Source: Paucibacter sp. KCTC 42545
GTDB taxonomy: Bacteria > Pseudomonadota > Gammaproteobacteria > Burkholderiales > Burkholderiaceae_C
Reading direction: 5' to 3'
DNA length: 64,000 nucleotides
Assembly: GCF_001477625.1 (NCBI RefSeq)
Contig: NZ_CP013692.1
Coordinates: 3,224,001-3,288,000, forward strand
Each line of letters opens with the position of its first letter. Position 1 is the stretch's first letter. A program made the position numbers and the translations under genes. Positions 35,823-47,248 of the stretch are shown piece by piece. The notes beneath the pieces were generated by a model. That model did no database searches. It was given only the letters and a program-made list of their open reading frames with translations, and was not told where the DNA came from.

Positions 35823-35865
35823 AAAAGGAAAACCCGGCGGCGTGAGCAACTCACAGCACCGGGTT
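35823..35865 (-). terminator. Rho-independent terminator after ftsZ
   Basis: On the minus strand AACCCGG and CCGGGTT form an outer stem, with an inner GTGAG/CTCAC stem. The hairpin is followed by TTTTCCTTTT. It lies 46 bases after the ftsZ stop and should separate the dcw transcript from the kinase-lpxC unit. The rest of the 197-base gap (35714-35910) holds a 10-bp palindrome, ATTGGCCAAT (35734-35743), and a small CCCATC/GATGGG hairpin. These may belong to the promoter of the kinase-lpxC unit. Confidence 0.82.
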
Positions 35866-35910
35866 CATGCTTGATGCGGCCGGCTACGAAGCCGGGCGCA
35901 TGGCGGAGAC

Positions 35911-37155
35911 TCAGTCGGCTTGCTTGCGCAAGAAGGCCGGGATCTCGATCTCGTCCATGCCATTGGACGACAGAGCTTCCACCTTGGCGGCGGCCGTACG
36001 GCCATGGCGCCAGACGCTGGGCACGCTCATGCCAGCGAAATCATTGCCGCCACCCAGGGCCGGCGAATGGCTGATGCCACCTTGGCCAGGCGCGCTTGCG
36101 GCCATGTTCACAGCCTGCGTCAGCACCGGCATATTGTCGGTACCGGTGCGCAGCTGCACTTGCTGTTGCACGACTTGCAGCGGCGCGGCTTGGCGAGCGC
36201 GTTGCGAGGACAGGCCGGTGGCGATCACGGTCACGCGCAGCGAGTCGCCCAGGCTTTCATCGTAGGCCGTGCCGTAGATGATGTGGGCTTCTTCAGAGGC
36301 GTAACGCTTGATGGCGTTCATGGCGTTGCGCGACTCGCTCAGCTTGAAATTGCCCTTGGCAGCGGCGATCAGCACCAGCACGCCACGCGCGCCGGACAGA
36401 TCGATACCTTCCAGCAGCGGGCAAGCCACGGCAGCTTCGGCGGCCTTGGCAGCGCGGTCGGGGCCGCTGGCTTGCGCCGTGCCCATCATGGCCTTGCCGG
36501 GTTCGCTCATCACGGTCTTGACGTCTTCGAAGTCGACGTTCACCAGGCCGGGGATGTGGATGATGTCGGAGATACCGCCCACGGCGTTCTTCAGCACATC
36601 GTTGGCGTGCGCAAACGCTTGGTCCTGCGTGACGTCGTCACCCAGCACGTCCAGCAGCTTGTCGTTCAACACCACGATCAGCGAATCGACATTGGCTTCC
36701 AGCTCGGCCAGGCCAGCATCGGCGGCCTTGGCGCGGCGGTTGCCTTCAAATTCGAAAGGTTTGGTCACCACACCGACGGTGAGGATGCCCATTTCCTTGG
36801 CCACGCGAGCGATCACAGGCGCAGCACCGGTACCGGTACCACCACCCATGCCGGCGGTGATGAAGAGCATATTGGCGCCTTGAATGGCGTCGCGAATACG
36901 CGCTTCGGCTTCCACCGCAGCGGCCTGACCCATCTCGGGTTTGGCGCCAGCGCCCAGGCCGGAGGTGCCCAACTGCAGCAGCTGGTCAGCCTTCGAGCGA
37001 TTGAGCGCTTGAGCGTCGGTATTGGCGCAGATGAATTCCACCCCTTGCACGCCCTGAGCAATCATGTGCTCGACCGCGTTGCCACCGCCACCACCAACCC
37101 CGATCACCTTGATTTGGGTGCCTTGGTCAAACTCTTCAATCATTTCGATCGCCAT
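35911..37155 (-). CDS. ftsZ: Cell division GTPase FtsZ
   Basis: The tubulin-like GTPase that forms the Z ring. The product is 414 residues. The GTP-binding signature is GMGGGTGTGAAP and the N-terminal nucleotide loop is GVGGGGGNAV; the T7 catalytic loop is NVDFEDVKTVM. A variable linker leads to the C-terminal DEIEIPAFLRKQAD peptide, which binds FtsA and ZipA-type partners. The ATG at 37155 is preceded by a strong AGGAGG. It is last of the dcw genes before a terminator. A 138-base gap upstream of it may carry its own promoter. Confidence 0.98.
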   Translation of the reverse strand: MAIEMIEEFDQGTQIKVIGVGGGGGNAVEHMIAQGVQGVEFICANTDAQALNRSKADQLLQLGTSGLGAGAKPEMGQAAAVEAEARIRDAIQGANMLFITAGMGGGTGTGAAPVIARVAKEMGILTVGVVTKPFEFEGNRRAKAADAGLAELEANVDSLIVVLNDKLLDVLGDDVTQDQAFAHANDVLKNAVGGISDIIHIPGLVNVDFEDVKTVMSEPGKAMMGTAQASGPDRAAKAAEAAVACPLLEGIDLSGARGVLVLIAAAKGNFKLSESRNAMNAIKRYASEEAHIIYGTAYDESLGDSLRVTVIATGLSSQRARQAAPLQVVQQQVQLRTGTDNMPVLTQAVNMAASAPGQGGISHSPALGGGNDFAGMSVPSVWRHGRTAAAKVEALSSNGMDEIEIPAFLRKQAD

Positions 37156-37293
37156 AAATACCTCCTATGCCAATTGTGCCGTTACTACTCATGAAAAACC
37201 ACCGGGATGACCCTCTTTTTTCATGCCCTGCCGCTGAATTCCGACAGTTAAATCTTCAAAAACGCTGCTCGGACCAAACTCTTGGCCTTGAAC

Positions 37294-38523
37294 TCAGAAA
37301 TTACCCAAGAACCAATCCTTGGCGCGCCCAAACGCGGTCTTCATGGAACCCGCTTGTTGAGCCGCTTTCAAACCCCGGGTGCGCGACATACGGCCCTCTT
37401 CCAACAAGCCCATCACGGTTGCGGAGCGCGGGTTGGAAACCATGTCAAACAAGGCGCCGCTATAGGTCGGATTGCCGCGACGCACGGGTTTGAGGAATAT
37501 GTCTTCGGCCAACTCAATCATGCCGGGCATGACCGAAGAACCGCCGGTCAGAACGATGCCGGAGGACAGCAATTCCTCGTAGCCGCTTTCGCGAATGACT
37601 TGCTGCACCAGCGAAAATATTTCCTCGACGCGCGGCTCAATCACCCCCGCCAACGCTTGTTTGGACAACATGCGCGGCGCGCGGTCACCCAAACCAGGGA
37701 CCTCAACTTGATCGGCCGGATCCGCCAGTAATTGTTTGGCCACACCGTGCTCGACCTTGATTTCCTCGGCATCTTTGGTGGGCGTGCGCAAGGCCATCGC
37801 AATATCGCTGGTAATCAAATCACCAGCAATTGGTATTACGGCGGTATGGCGAATGGAACCGCCGGTGAATATCGCCACATCGGTGGTGCCGGCGCCAATA
37901 TCCACGATGGCCACGCCCAGGTCACGCTCGTCGGAGGTGAGGGCGGCATGGCTGGAGGCGCTGGGATTCAAAACCAGCTGATCCACTTCCAAACCACAGC
38001 GGCGCACGCATTTGACGATGTTTTCGGCCGCACTTTGGGCGCCGGTCACAATATGAACCTTGACTTCCAAGCGGCCGCCGCTCATGCCGATAGGCTCTTT
38101 GACCTCATGGCCGTCGATCACAAATTCCTGCGGCTCGACCAAAAGCAGGCGCTGGTCGTTGGGAATATTGATGGCTTTGGCGGTTTCAACCACCCGCGCC
38201 ACGTCCACCGGCGTGACCTCTTTGTCTCGCACAATCACCATGCCGGTGGAGTTTTGGCCGCGAATATGGCTGCCGGTAATGCCGGTGTAAACGCGGGAGA
38301 TTTTGCAGTCGGCCATCATTTCGGCCTCTTTCAAGGCCTGCTGGATGGATTGCACGGTGGCGTCGATATTCACCACCACGCCGCGCTTCAAGCCATGCGA
38401 GGTGGCAACGCCCAAGCCGGCGATGCGCAATTCGCCATTACCCAGCACCTCGGCCACCACCGCCATGATTTTGGCGGTGCCGATATCCAGGCCGACGACC
38501 AAATCCTTGTATTCCTTGGCCAT
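37294..38523 (-). CDS. ftsA: Cell division protein FtsA
   Basis: An actin-like ATPase that tethers FtsZ to the membrane; 409 residues. Seen are the phosphate-1 motif VVGLDIGTAKI, the 1C subdomain in residues ~85-165, phosphate-2 VAIVDIGAGTTDVAIF, and adenosine LSSGIVLTGGSSVMPG. The C-terminal amphipathic membrane helix is AFGRAKDWFLGNF. The ribosome binding site is GGAAAAG before the ATG at 38523. It lies between ftsQ and ftsZ as usual. Confidence 0.97.
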   Translation of the reverse strand: MAKEYKDLVVGLDIGTAKIMAVVAEVLGNGELRIAGLGVATSHGLKRGVVVNIDATVQSIQQALKEAEMMADCKISRVYTGITGSHIRGQNSTGMVIVRDKEVTPVDVARVVETAKAINIPNDQRLLLVEPQEFVIDGHEVKEPIGMSGGRLEVKVHIVTGAQSAAENIVKCVRRCGLEVDQLVLNPSASSHAALTSDERDLGVAIVDIGAGTTDVAIFTGGSIRHTAVIPIAGDLITSDIAMALRTPTKDAEEIKVEHGVAKQLLADPADQVEVPGLGDRAPRMLSKQALAGVIEPRVEEIFSLVQQVIRESGYEELLSSGIVLTGGSSVMPGMIELAEDIFLKPVRRGNPTYSGALFDMVSNPRSATVMGLLEEGRMSRTRGLKAAQQAGSMKTAFGRAKDWFLGNF

Positions 38524-38566
38524 TATTTCTTTTCCTTAGAGTTACTTCTTGAGCAGCACGGTGAGG

Positions 38567-39391
38567 TCAACGGGGCTTTTTGCCGCCTTTGGGCGGCGTC
38601 AGCGTGGTGGCAACGCCGCGCAGACGCACGGCAAAACCATCGGCATGACGTAAATCTGCGGACAAAACCGGCGCTTGGTAGCGCGAGGTAATTTGGGTGA
38701 TGGCGTGCACATATTGGTCAAAACGCGCCAAGACCTCGGCTTCTGTTCCGCGCCCGAGTTCCAGCACCGCACCTTTTTCCATCGTTAAGCGCCACGAACC
38801 GCGACCCGACAAATCCAGGCGTTCGGGCCACTCATCCAGCAAAGCGGCGCGGCTGCGCAGCTGTTGCCACATTTGCAGCATCGCGGGCGCGCTGCCCTTG
38901 GGGCCAGCCAGAACCGGCAGTTCTTCGTCTTCCACATCGCCCAAATTGGCTTGGAAGACTTCGCCATAGCTGTTCACCAGGCTGCGATCCACATTGGCGT
39001 CGCCATGCGCCACCGCGCCTTCGGCCTCCCAGTAGGCGGCCGGCTTGTGTTCTTCCAGCTTGACGCGCAGGCGATTCGGCCAGACACGCTGCACCACGGC
39101 GGTGCGAACCCAGGGCACGGCCTCGAAAGCTTCGCGGCCTTGCGGCAAGCTCATGCTCAGAAAGCTGCCCGAGAGTTGGGGCAAGGCATTGGCACGCAAA
39201 GTGGCCGCGCTATTGCGCAGCACATCGCCCTCAACCTGGATGGCGCGAATTGCAAACACCGGCAGCCGCGTCACCCAGCGCAAGCTCAGCCAGGCGGCAG
39301 CCACCACCAAGGCCGCCAAAAGCAGGGCCGTGACTGCTTGCATCAGACGAATGTCTGGCGGCAGTTGGGCGGGCAGCTTGTCGGCGCGCAT
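38567..39391 (-). CDS. ftsQ: Cell division protein FtsQ
   Basis: A bitopic divisome protein linking early and late division proteins (FtsQLB). The product is 274 residues. It has one transmembrane helix (LMQAVTALLLAALVVAAAWLSLRW, ~15-40), a POTRA domain (VFAIRAIQVEGDVLRNS), and a beta domain ending in FDQYVHAITQ and LRHADGFAVRLRG. The start at 39391 lies 19 bases after the ddl stop, and the C-terminus is basic (PPKGGKKPR). Confidence 0.95.
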   Translation of the reverse strand: MRADKLPAQLPPDIRLMQAVTALLLAALVVAAAWLSLRWVTRLPVFAIRAIQVEGDVLRNSAATLRANALPQLSGSFLSMSLPQGREAFEAVPWVRTAVVQRVWPNRLRVKLEEHKPAAYWEAEGAVAHGDANVDRSLVNSYGEVFQANLGDVEDEELPVLAGPKGSAPAMLQMWQQLRSRAALLDEWPERLDLSGRGSWRLTMEKGAVLELGRGTEAEVLARFDQYVHAITQITSRYQAPVLSADLRHADGFAVRLRGVATTLTPPKGGKKPR

Positions 39392-39410
39392 GGTTTAGCT
39401 TTGAGTTCGC

Positions 39411-40394
39411 TCAGGCCTTGGCGGCGTTGACATGATCCAGGCGCGCTTGTGACAAGAGCCACAGGCACAGCTGGGGATAGGAAATGCCGGCCGCTTTGGC
39501 CGACACCGGCACCAGGGAATGCGAGGTCATGCCCGGCGAGGTGTTCATTTCCAGCAGGAAAGGTTTGCCATCGCTCTTGCGCAACATCAAATCGGCCCGG
39601 CCCCAGCCCCGGCAGCCCAGCGAGCGATACGCCGCCAGCACCAGGGCTTGAATCTCCTGCTCTTGCGTCGGGCTCAGCGAGCCAACCACATAGCGGGTGG
39701 TGTCGGTGAAGTATTTGTTCTGGTAGTTGTAGTCACCGTGGTCGGCTTCGATGCGCACGGTGGGCAGGGCAAATGCCGCCTCGCCCTCGCCCAGCACCGG
39801 GCAGGTCAGCTCGGGGCCGTCGATGAATTCTTCGCAGAGGATCTCATCGTCGTAGCGGGCGGCCAGATTGACGGCGTCGAGCATTTGCGAATAGCCCTCG
39901 ACCTTGCTCGCGCCAATGCTGGAGCCTTCATGCGGCGGCTTCACAAACACCGGCAGACCCAGCTCATCGGGAATCGTCATGCAGCGCTCGCGCGAAATCT
40001 CGCTGCGCTTGAGCTTGAGGTAGCGCGGCGTGTTCAGGCCGTCGGCCAGCCACAGGCGCTTGGTGGTGATCTTGTCCATGGCCATGGCCGAGGCCATCAC
40101 GCCCGAACCGGTATAGGGAATGCCCAGCAATTCCAGCGCGCCTTGCACGCTGCCGTCTTCACCGCCGCGGCCATGCAGGGCGATGAAGCAGCGCTCAAAG
40201 CCTTCATGCTTGAGCTCGCTCAGCTCGCGCTCGGCCGGGTCGAAGGGATGGGCGTCCACACCGGCGCCGCGCAAAGCAGCCAGCACGCCGGGGCCGGACA
40301 TGGTCAGCGACACCTCGCGTTCGGCCGAGGTTCCACCCATCAGCACCGCCACTTTGCCCAGCGATTGGGGGTCAATATTCAAATCGAGCTTCAT
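39411..40394 (-). CDS. ddl: D-alanine--D-alanine ligase
   Basis: An ATP-grasp enzyme that makes the D-Ala-D-Ala dipeptide for peptidoglycan; 327 residues. Motifs are [67 protein letters not shown], and [18 protein letters not shown] with the Mg ligands. The start overlaps the murC stop by four bases (ATGA), so translation is coupled. The dcw position makes it the DdlB-type gene. Confidence 0.97.
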   Translation of the reverse strand: MKLDLNIDPQSLGKVAVLMGGTSAEREVSLTMSGPGVLAALRGAGVDAHPFDPAERELSELKHEGFERCFIALHGRGGEDGSVQGALELLGIPYTGSGVMASAMAMDKITTKRLWLADGLNTPRYLKLKRSEISRERCMTIPDELGLPVFVKPPHEGSSIGASKVEGYSQMLDAVNLAARYDDEILCEEFIDGPELTCPVLGEGEAAFALPTVRIEADHGDYNYQNKYFTDTTRYVVGSLSPTQEQEIQALVLAAYRSLGCRGWGRADLMLRKSDGKPFLLEMNTSPGMTSHSLVPVSAKAAGISYPQLCLWLLSQARLDHVNAAKA

Positions 40395-41827
40395 GCCAGC
40401 AGGCCCCCTGCTTTCTTAGTCAACAACAATTCCACCGTGGCGGCAGGCACGGCGCCAATCGAGCCCGCCCCCATCACGATCACCACATCGCCAGCGCGCG
40501 AAGCCTGTGCGATGGCCTGAGGCATCTCCGCCACCTCATCTACAAACACCGGCTCCAGCTTGCCGGCCACGCGCAGGGCGCGCACCAAGGCGCGGCCGTC
40601 GGCAGCCACGATGGGTGACTCACCGGCCGAATAGACCTCGGTCAACAGCACCGCATCCGCCAGCGACATGACCTTGACGAAGTCCTCAAAGCAATCACGC
40701 GTGCGGGTGTAGCGGTGCGGCTGGAAGGCCAAAACCAAGCGGCGGCCGGGGAAGGCGCCGCGCGCAGCGGCAATCACCGCCGCCATTTCCACCGGGTGGT
40801 GGCCGTAGTCATCGATCAGGGTGAACTGGCCGTCGCCCTGCGCGGCGGGCAAATCACCGTAGCGCTGGAAGCGCCGGCCCACGCCGCCGAACTTGGCCAG
40901 CGCGGCCACGATGGGCTCGTCCGCCAACTCCAGCTCGGTCGCCACCGCGATGGCGGCCAACGCGTTCAAGACGTTGTGCATGCCGGCCAGATTCAGTGTC
41001 ACTTCCAAAGCAGGCAAGGCCTGACCCCGGCTGAACTGGCGCTGCACTGTGAAGCGCATCTGGCCGCCGGCCAGCGCCTGCACATCCACCGCGCGAACCT
41101 GGTTGCCTTCAGCAAAACCGTAGCTGATCACCGGGCGCGAGAGCAGCGGCATGATGGAGCGCACACCCGCATCGTCGCCACACAGAATCGCCGCGCCGTA
41201 GAAAGGCATGCGGTGCAGAAACTCCACAAACGCCGCCTTCAGCTTGGCGAAGTCATGGCCATAGGTTTCCATATGGTCGGCGTCGATATTGGTGACGACG
41301 GCCAGCATGGGCAATAGGTTCAGGAAAGACGCGTCGGACTCATCCGCCTCAACGACGATGTACTCGCCCGAACCCAGGCGCGAATTGGCACCCGCGCTCA
41401 TCAGCTTGCCGCCAATCACAAAGGTCGGGTCCACGCCGGCTTCGCCCAGCACCGCCGTGACCAGCGAGGTCGTGGTGGTCTTGCCATGCGTGCCGGCAAT
41501 CGCAATGCCTTTTTTCAGGCGCATCAACTCGGCCAGCATGACGGCGCGCTGCACCACCGGAATCTGCTGGGCGCGGGCGGCGATGACTTCGGGGTTGTCG
41601 GACTTGACCGCCGTTGAGGTGACCAACACTTGCGCACCCGCGATGTGCGCGGCTGCATGGCCGATATGGATTTGCAGGCCCAAGCTGGCCAGGCGCTGCG
41701 CGGTGGCGCTATCGCTTTGGTCGGAGCCCGAGACGGTGTAGCCCAGGTTGTGCAGGATCTCGGCGATGCCGCTCATGCCGGCGCCGCCGACGCCAACAAA
41801 ATGGATGTGCTGAATGGCGTGCTTCAT
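40391..41827 (-). CDS. murC: UDP-N-acetylmuramate--L-alanine ligase
   Basis: Adds L-alanine to UDP-MurNAc. The product is 478 residues, in three Mur-ligase domains: [22 protein letters not shown] at the N-terminus, the ATP loop [12 protein letters not shown], and [11 protein letters not shown] with the C-terminal [12 protein letters not shown]. Start and stop both overlap their neighbours (murG and ddl) by four bases, so the block is translationally coupled. Confidence 0.97.
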   Translation of the reverse strand: MKHAIQHIHFVGVGGAGMSGIAEILHNLGYTVSGSDQSDSATAQRLASLGLQIHIGHAAAHIAGAQVLVTSTAVKSDNPEVIAARAQQIPVVQRAVMLAELMRLKKGIAIAGTHGKTTTTSLVTAVLGEAGVDPTFVIGGKLMSAGANSRLGSGEYIVVEADESDASFLNLLPMLAVVTNIDADHMETYGHDFAKLKAAFVEFLHRMPFYGAAILCGDDAGVRSIMPLLSRPVISYGFAEGNQVRAVDVQALAGGQMRFTVQRQFSRGQALPALEVTLNLAGMHNVLNALAAIAVATELELADEPIVAALAKFGGVGRRFQRYGDLPAAQGDGQFTLIDDYGHHPVEMAAVIAAARGAFPGRRLVLAFQPHRYTRTRDCFEDFVKVMSLADAVLLTEVYSAGESPIVAADGRALVRALRVAGKLEPVFVDEVAEMPQAIAQASRAGDVVIVMGAGSIGAVPAATVELLLTKKAGGLLA

Positions 41828-42912
41828 GTCTTGCTCACCAAGGCTTCGATCTCATCGGCCACGCGGCTGGCCGCACGCGGGCGCGCCAGCTGACGCGCGC
41901 GCTGGGCCATTTGCAGCAAGGACGCGCGGTCCTGGCTCTTCAGAATTTCAAACAAACTTTGCGGATTCATGTCTTCTTGCGGCATATGGATGGCCGCCGC
42001 GTGTTGGGCCATGAATTGGGCGTTGTCTCGCTGATGCGAGGTGGTGCTGACCACCAGGGGCACCAAGACGCTGGGCAGGCCGGCAGCGCACAGCTCGCTG
42101 ACCGTCACCGCGCCGGCGCGGCAGATGATCAAGTCCGCCGCCGCCAATTGCGCGGCCATATTGTCGATGAAGGGCAGCAGCTCAAAGCCAGTTTCCAGGC
42201 CTGCGGCGCGATAAGCCTGCTGCACCGCGGCCAGATTGGCTTGGCCCGTTTGATGCACAACCAGCGGCCGCTCGGCCTCGGGCCACAAGGCCAAGGCCTT
42301 AGGCACAGCTTCGTTGATGGCACGCGCGCCCAGCGAGCCGCCCACCACCAAAATCTTCAAGCGACCTTGGCGGCCGGCGAAGCGCTGATCAGGTGAATCG
42401 AGCGCTTCAATCTCGGCCCGCACCGGGTTGCCGGTGACGACAGCCTTGGGCGTGCTGGCCGCGGCTGCGCCATCAAAGCCAAAAGCAATGCGGCGGGCGA
42501 AAGGCTTGAGGCTGGCATTGCTCAGCAACATGGCCGCATCGGCATTCACCAGCAGCAGCGGCTTGCCCGTCAACCAAGCCATCAAGCCGCCAGGGAAGCA
42601 AACATAGCCGCCCATGCCCAGCACCGCATCGGCGCTGCGCGTCACAAAAACTTGGCGGCTTTGCACAAAAGCCTGCACCAGCTTGAACACGCCCTTAACG
42701 GTGTGCATCAAGCCCTTGCCGCGCAGGCCGGCAAAGGCCAAGCGGTCAAGCGGGATGCCGGTGGGCGGCACCAGCTTGTTCTCCATGCCTTGCTCGGTGC
42801 CCATCCAGCTGACGCTCCAGCCGCGGCGCTTCATTTCCTCAGCCACAGCCAGACCGGGAATGATGTGGCCGCCGGTGCCGGCGGCCATGATGACCAAGTG
42901 CTTTGAACTCAT
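41824..42912 (-). CDS. murG: Lipid II synthase (GlcNAc transferase) MurG
   Basis: A peripheral GT28 glycosyltransferase that adds GlcNAc to lipid I; 362 residues. The N-terminal glycine loop is [19 protein letters not shown], with [11 protein letters not shown] and the second loop [16 protein letters not shown]. The UDP-GlcNAc site is [24 protein letters not shown]. It overlaps ftsW and murC by four bases at each end. Confidence 0.97.
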   Translation of the reverse strand: MSSKHLVIMAAGTGGHIIPGLAVAEEMKRRGWSVSWMGTEQGMENKLVPPTGIPLDRLAFAGLRGKGLMHTVKGVFKLVQAFVQSRQVFVTRSADAVLGMGGYVCFPGGLMAWLTGKPLLLVNADAAMLLSNASLKPFARRIAFGFDGAAAASTPKAVVTGNPVRAEIEALDSPDQRFAGRQGRLKILVVGGSLGARAINEAVPKALALWPEAERPLVVHQTGQANLAAVQQAYRAAGLETGFELLPFIDNMAAQLAAADLIICRAGAVTVSELCAAGLPSVLVPLVVSTTSHQRDNAQFMAQHAAAIHMPQEDMNPQSLFEILKSQDRASLLQMAQRARQLARPRAASRVADEIEALVSKT

Positions 42913-44177
42913 GCGCGGCCTCCGCGCATGAGCTGTCTGTTCTCAATATCAATTCTCAACACCACGGCCAGGGCTACACAGTTCATCAAAATCGCCGAGC
43001 CTCCGAAACTCATCAAAGGCAAGGTCAGCCCCTTGGTGGGCAGTGCGCCCAGGTTCACGCCCATATTGATGAAGGCTTGGCCGCCCATCCAGATGCCGAT
43101 GCCTTGGGCATACAGCCCGGCGAAAACGCGGTCCAGCGCGATGGCTTGGCGGCCGATGTGGAAGAGCCGGCGCGAGAGCCAGAAGAAGGCAATGATGACG
43201 ATGGCCACGCCCACAAAGCCCAACTCCTCGCCAATCACCGCCAGCAAAAAGTCGGTATGCGCCTCGGGTAAGTAGTGCAGCTTTTCAACACTGGAACCCA
43301 GGCCCTGGCCGAACCATTCGCCGCGGCCCAGGGCGATCAAGGAATGCGTCAGCTGATAGGCCTTGCCCTGGGCGTACTTTTCATCCCAGGGGTTCAGATA
43401 GGCAAAGATGCGCTCGCGGCGGAAGTCACTCAAAGTGATCATCAGCGCGAAGGCGCCCAGGAGCACCACCACGATCAGGAAGAACATGCGGCCGTTCACG
43501 CCGCCCAGAAACAGAATGCCCATCGCAATGGCCGCGATCACGATGAAGGCGCCCATATCGGGCTGCGCCAAGAGCAGAACTGCGATCACCGCCAAGGCCA
43601 CGGCCATGGGCCAGACGGCGCGGAAGAAGTTCTCCTTCACGTCCATCTTGCGCATCATGTAGCTGGCCGCGTACATGGCGATGGCGAACTTGGACAGCTC
43701 CGAAGGCTGGAAGTTCATCACCCCCAGCGGCAGCCAGCGCCGCGCGCCGTAGACGACCTTGCCCACATGCGGGATCAAGACCATGACCAGCAGCACCAGC
43801 GAGATCACAAACAACCAAGGTGCCCAGCGCTCCCAGTTGGCCACTGGAATCTGCACCACCAAAAGCGCGGCCACCAAGCCAAAAATCAGGCCGATGATGT
43901 GGCGCACTAGGAAATGCGTGGACTGATAGTTGGCAAAGCGGGGGTTGTCCGGCATCGCGATGGAGGCCGAATAAACCATCAGCAAGCCCAGGCCCATCAA
44001 GGCCAGCACCACCCAGATCAGCGTTAGGTCCAAGCCCTGCACACGCGTGGGCTGGCCGGCAGAGCTGGACACCCAGTCGCGCACCGGCACCTTTTCGGTC
44101 CCGGCGCCCTCCCCCTTGGCGAACACGCCACGCAGGCGCTCACCCAGGTTCTGCAGCAGGGCTTGGGCTTGGCTCAT
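42909..44177 (-). CDS. ftsW: Peptidoglycan glycosyltransferase FtsW
   Basis: A SEDS-family polymerase of the divisome, working with FtsI. The product is 422 residues from the ATG at 44177, which overlaps the murD stop (ATGA); the open frame extends to 44273. The N-terminal ~55 residues are cytoplasmic and charged, then about ten membrane helices follow. SEDS features include [54 protein letters not shown], and [17 protein letters not shown] at the C-terminus. Confidence 0.96.
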   Translation of the reverse strand: MSQAQALLQNLGERLRGVFAKGEGAGTEKVPVRDWVSSSAGQPTRVQGLDLTLIWVVLALMGLGLLMVYSASIAMPDNPRFANYQSTHFLVRHIIGLIFGLVAALLVVQIPVANWERWAPWLFVISLVLLVMVLIPHVGKVVYGARRWLPLGVMNFQPSELSKFAIAMYAASYMMRKMDVKENFFRAVWPMAVALAVIAVLLLAQPDMGAFIVIAAIAMGILFLGGVNGRMFFLIVVVLLGAFALMITLSDFRRERIFAYLNPWDEKYAQGKAYQLTHSLIALGRGEWFGQGLGSSVEKLHYLPEAHTDFLLAVIGEELGFVGVAIVIIAFFWLSRRLFHIGRQAIALDRVFAGLYAQGIGIWMGGQAFINMGVNLGALPTKGLTLPLMSFGGSAILMNCVALAVVLRIDIENRQLMRGGRA

Positions 44178-46063
44178 GCCGACAGACCTCGCTCGGCCGC
44201 CAACTCGTGCACGGCGGCCACAAACACTTCGGCACGGTGGCCGTAGTTGCGGAACATGTCCAGGCTGGCGCAAGCGGGGCTGAGCAAAACGCTGTCACCG
44301 GCCGTGGCTTGCGCCAAGCACCAGGCAGTGGCGGCTTCCAGCGTCTCGTGCGCTTGCATGGGCACGCCACTGTCCTGCAGGGCTGCGGCGATCTGCGCGC
44401 CGTCACGGCCGATCAAGGCGATGGCGCGCGCGTAACGCGTCACGCCAGCGGCCAGCGGGCTGAAGTCTTGGCCCTTGCCGTCGCCACCCAGAATCAGCAC
44501 CAGCTTGGCCGGCGCGCGATCCGCGCCCAGGCCGGTGATGGCCGCCACGGTGGCGCCGACATTGGTGCCTTTGGAATCGTCGTAGAAGTCAATGCCATCG
44601 ATGCTGGCCACATGCTCCACCCGGTGCGGCTCACCACGGTATTCGCGCAAACCATGCAGCATAGGGGCCAGTGCGCAACCCGCGGCCGTGGCCAGGGCCA
44701 GGGCGGCCAAAGCATTGGCGGCGTTATGGCGGCCACGCACGCGCAAGGCGTCTGCTGGCATCAGGCGTTGCAGGGTGATTTCTTCTTCCTCATCACCCTT
44801 CTTGCGCTTGATGGTTTCGTCCAACTCGCGGGCGCGAACCAACCAGGCCATGCCGCCTTCGTCCACCAGACCGAAGTCGCCGGGACGCTGCGGGGCATTC
44901 AGGCCAAAGCGCGCCACGCGGCGTGACACGGTCTTGGCTGCACGGCCACGGCCTTGTTTGACGACGATGCCGGCGGGCACCATGGCCTCCACCAACGGGT
45001 CGTCGCGGTTGATCACCATCAGGCCTTGCTCGCCGAAGATCTGGGCCTTGGCGCGCACATAGTCGGCCATATCGCCATGCCAGTCGAGGTGATCTTGGCT
45101 GATATTGAGCACGGTGGCGGCGGTGGGCTCGAAGCCTTTGACACCGTCGAGTTGGAAGCTGGACAGCTCCAGCACCCAAACCTCCGGCAGGAATTCGAAC
45201 ACCGGCCCCTTGGGCGGCGGCGGCTTGATCGGCAGCGGAGCTTCGTCCAGCAGGGCGTCAACCATTTCCATGGTGGTGGCTGCGGGTGCGGCAGCCACTG
45301 CTTCCGCTGCGGGCGCTTCTGACGCTTCGCTCGGGATGGACTCGGCAACCCCCTCAGCGGCCAAGGCTTCCACCACGGGCAAGGAAGTCGTAGCTTCATC
45401 AGTGCTGGCCAGAGCGGCGTCAGTCACTTCCACTGCGTCGCCAGCCTGCTCGGTGAGCTCAGGCACAGCTTCCGCCTCGGCAGCGAGTTCGCCTTCTGCG
45501 GCAACTTCTGCCTCAGGCGCCTCCGCCGGCACTGGCTCAGGCAGCGGCTCTTGATCCAGCGCCACGCTCAGCGTGGTCAACATGCTGGGCCCAATATTGC
45601 CGGCCACGGCCACGCGTTTGCCGGCGCGCTCGGCCAGCAAGGCGGTCATGCAAGTGGTGGTGGTCTTGCCATTGGTGCCGGTGATGGCCAGCAGCGCCGG
45701 CGCGTACTGGCGCTGCGCTTTCAAATCGGCCAGGGCCTGCACGAACAAATCCAGCTCGCCCTGCACCGGCACGCCGGTCTGGCGGGCCAGGTTCAGCAAG
45801 GGCGCGATGCGCGGGTCGCGCGGCGACAGGCCGGGGCTCTTCAGCACCAGGCCCACGCCTTGCAGCTCGGTCACAGCCAACTCACCGCTGAAGAAGCGCG
45901 CTTCGGGCAGGACCGCCTGCATGGCCGCCAACTGAGGGGGCGCGGCGCGCGAGTCCCAGACCCGCACGCTCGCACCCAAACGCGCCACCCAAACAGCCAT
46001 GGCCAGGCCCGAGTCTCCCAGACCGAGCACCAATACCGTTTGAGCTTGCAGCTTCTTGTTCAT
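44174..46063 (-). CDS. murD: UDP-MurNAc-L-Ala--D-glutamate ligase with a large acidic insertion
   Basis: Adds D-glutamate to UDP-MurNAc-L-Ala. The product is 629 residues, against about 440-500 in the family. The ATP loop [12 protein letters not shown] (~126-137), GNIGPSML (~155-162), [12 protein letters not shown] (~297), [13 protein letters not shown] and [11 protein letters not shown] are normal. Between GNIGPSML and the ELSSFQ strand lies an insertion of about 120 residues (roughly 171-290), Ala/Glu/Pro-rich and acidic, ending in [10 protein letters not shown]. coli MurD has about ten residues there. A second small charged insertion ([13 protein letters not shown]) lies before the HNAANAL motif. 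The frame is intact. ATG 46063 or GTG 46066 may start it. Confidence 0.95.
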   Translation of the reverse strand: MNKKLQAQTVLVLGLGDSGLAMAVWVARLGASVRVWDSRAAPPQLAAMQAVLPEARFFSGELAVTELQGVGLVLKSPGLSPRDPRIAPLLNLARQTGVPVQGELDLFVQALADLKAQRQYAPALLAITGTNGKTTTTCMTALLAERAGKRVAVAGNIGPSMLTTLSVALDQEPLPEPVPAEAPEAEVAAEGELAAEAEAVPELTEQAGDAVEVTDAALASTDEATTSLPVVEALAAEGVAESIPSEASEAPAAEAVAAAPAATTMEMVDALLDEAPLPIKPPPPKGPVFEFLPEVWVLELSSFQLDGVKGFEPTAATVLNISQDHLDWHGDMADYVRAKAQIFGEQGLMVINRDDPLVEAMVPAGIVVKQGRGRAAKTVSRRVARFGLNAPQRPGDFGLVDEGGMAWLVRARELDETIKRKKGDEEEEITLQRLMPADALRVRGRHNAANALAALALATAAGCALAPMLHGLREYRGEPHRVEHVASIDGIDFYDDSKGTNVGATVAAITGLGADRAPAKLVLILGGDGKGQDFSPLAAGVTRYARAIALIGRDGAQIAAALQDSGVPMQAHETLEAATAWCLAQATAGDSVLLSPACASLDMFRNYGHRAEVFVAAVHELAAERGLSA

Positions 46064-46069
46064 CACGGA

Positions 46070-47248
46070 TTACCGCAGCTTCAGACTGGCCAAGCCAATC
46101 AGGCACAAGAGCATGGTGATGATCCAGAAACGCACCACGACCTGCGTTTCCTTCCAGCCCGACTTTTCGAAATGGTGGTGCAGCGGCGCCATCTTGAAGA
46201 TGCGCCGACCGGTGCCGTATTTCTTTTTGGTGTACTTGAACCACGTCACCTGCAGCATCACCGACAAGACTTCAGCGACGAAGATGCCGCCCATGATGCC
46301 CAGCAGAATTTCCTGACGGGTGATGACCGCCATGGTGCCCAGCGCGCCGCCCAGCGACAGCGCGCCCACATCGCCCATGAAGACCTGGGCCGGATGGGCG
46401 TTGAACCACAGAAAGGCAAGACCTGCTCCCGCCATTGCGGCGCAGAAGATCAGCAACTCACCGGCGCCGGGAATATAGGGCAGCAAGAGATATTTGGAGA
46501 ACACCGAAGAGCCGGTCAGGTAGGCGAACAGGCCCAAGACGGAGCCCACCATCACCACCGGCATGATGGCCAGGCCGTCCAGACCGTCGGTGAAGTTCAC
46601 CGCATTGCTGGTGCCGACGATGACGAAGTAGCTCAGGCCGATGAAGCCGAACACGCCCAGCGGATAGCTGACGGTTTTGAAGAAAGGCACGATCAAGTCG
46701 GCACGCGGCGGCAGGTCGGTGGAAAAGCCACTGCTGATCCAGCGGAAGAAGAGCTGAACGACGCCCAGGAAGGAGGTCTCCGACACGCTGAAAGCCAGGT
46801 ACAGCGCCGCAATCAGGCCGATCAGCGACTGCCAGAAGAACTTTTCGCGGCTGCGCATGCCTTCGGGGTTTTTGTCGACCACCTTGCGCCAGTCGTCCAC
46901 CCAGCCGACCGCGCCAAAGCCCAGCGTCACCACCATCACCACCCAGACGAAGCGGTTGCTCCAGTCAAACCACAGCAGGGTCGACACGGCAATGCCGATC
47001 AGAATCAGCACACCGCCCATGGTGGGTGTGCCGTTCTTGGCCAGATGCTGCTGAATGCCGTACTCGCGGATGGGCTGGCCGATCTTCATCTCGGTCAGGC
47101 GGCGAATCACCCAGGGGCCAAAAGCCAGGCCGATCAGCAAGGCCGTCATGGCCGCCATCACAGCACGGAAGGTGATGTAGGAAAAGACGCGCAGAAATCC
47201 CAGGTCGGGATATTGACTCAGCAGCCATTGGGCCAGGCTATGCAGCAT
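46070..47248 (-). CDS. mraY: Phospho-MurNAc-pentapeptide transferase MraY
   Basis: The integral-membrane enzyme that makes lipid I from UDP-MurNAc-pentapeptide and undecaprenyl phosphate; 392 residues, about ten helices. Family motifs are [21 protein letters not shown] with the Mg aspartates, [36 protein letters not shown], and [19 protein letters not shown]. The start overlaps the murF stop region by 11 bases. The stop is seven bases before the murD start. Confidence 0.98.
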   Translation of the reverse strand: MLHSLAQWLLSQYPDLGFLRVFSYITFRAVMAAMTALLIGLAFGPWVIRRLTEMKIGQPIREYGIQQHLAKNGTPTMGGVLILIGIAVSTLLWFDWSNRFVWVVMVVTLGFGAVGWVDDWRKVVDKNPEGMRSREKFFWQSLIGLIAALYLAFSVSETSFLGVVQLFFRWISSGFSTDLPPRADLIVPFFKTVSYPLGVFGFIGLSYFVIVGTSNAVNFTDGLDGLAIMPVVMVGSVLGLFAYLTGSSVFSKYLLLPYIPGAGELLIFCAAMAGAGLAFLWFNAHPAQVFMGDVGALSLGGALGTMAVITRQEILLGIMGGIFVAEVLSVMLQVTWFKYTKKKYGTGRRIFKMAPLHHHFEKSGWKETQVVVRFWIITMLLCLIGLASLKLR

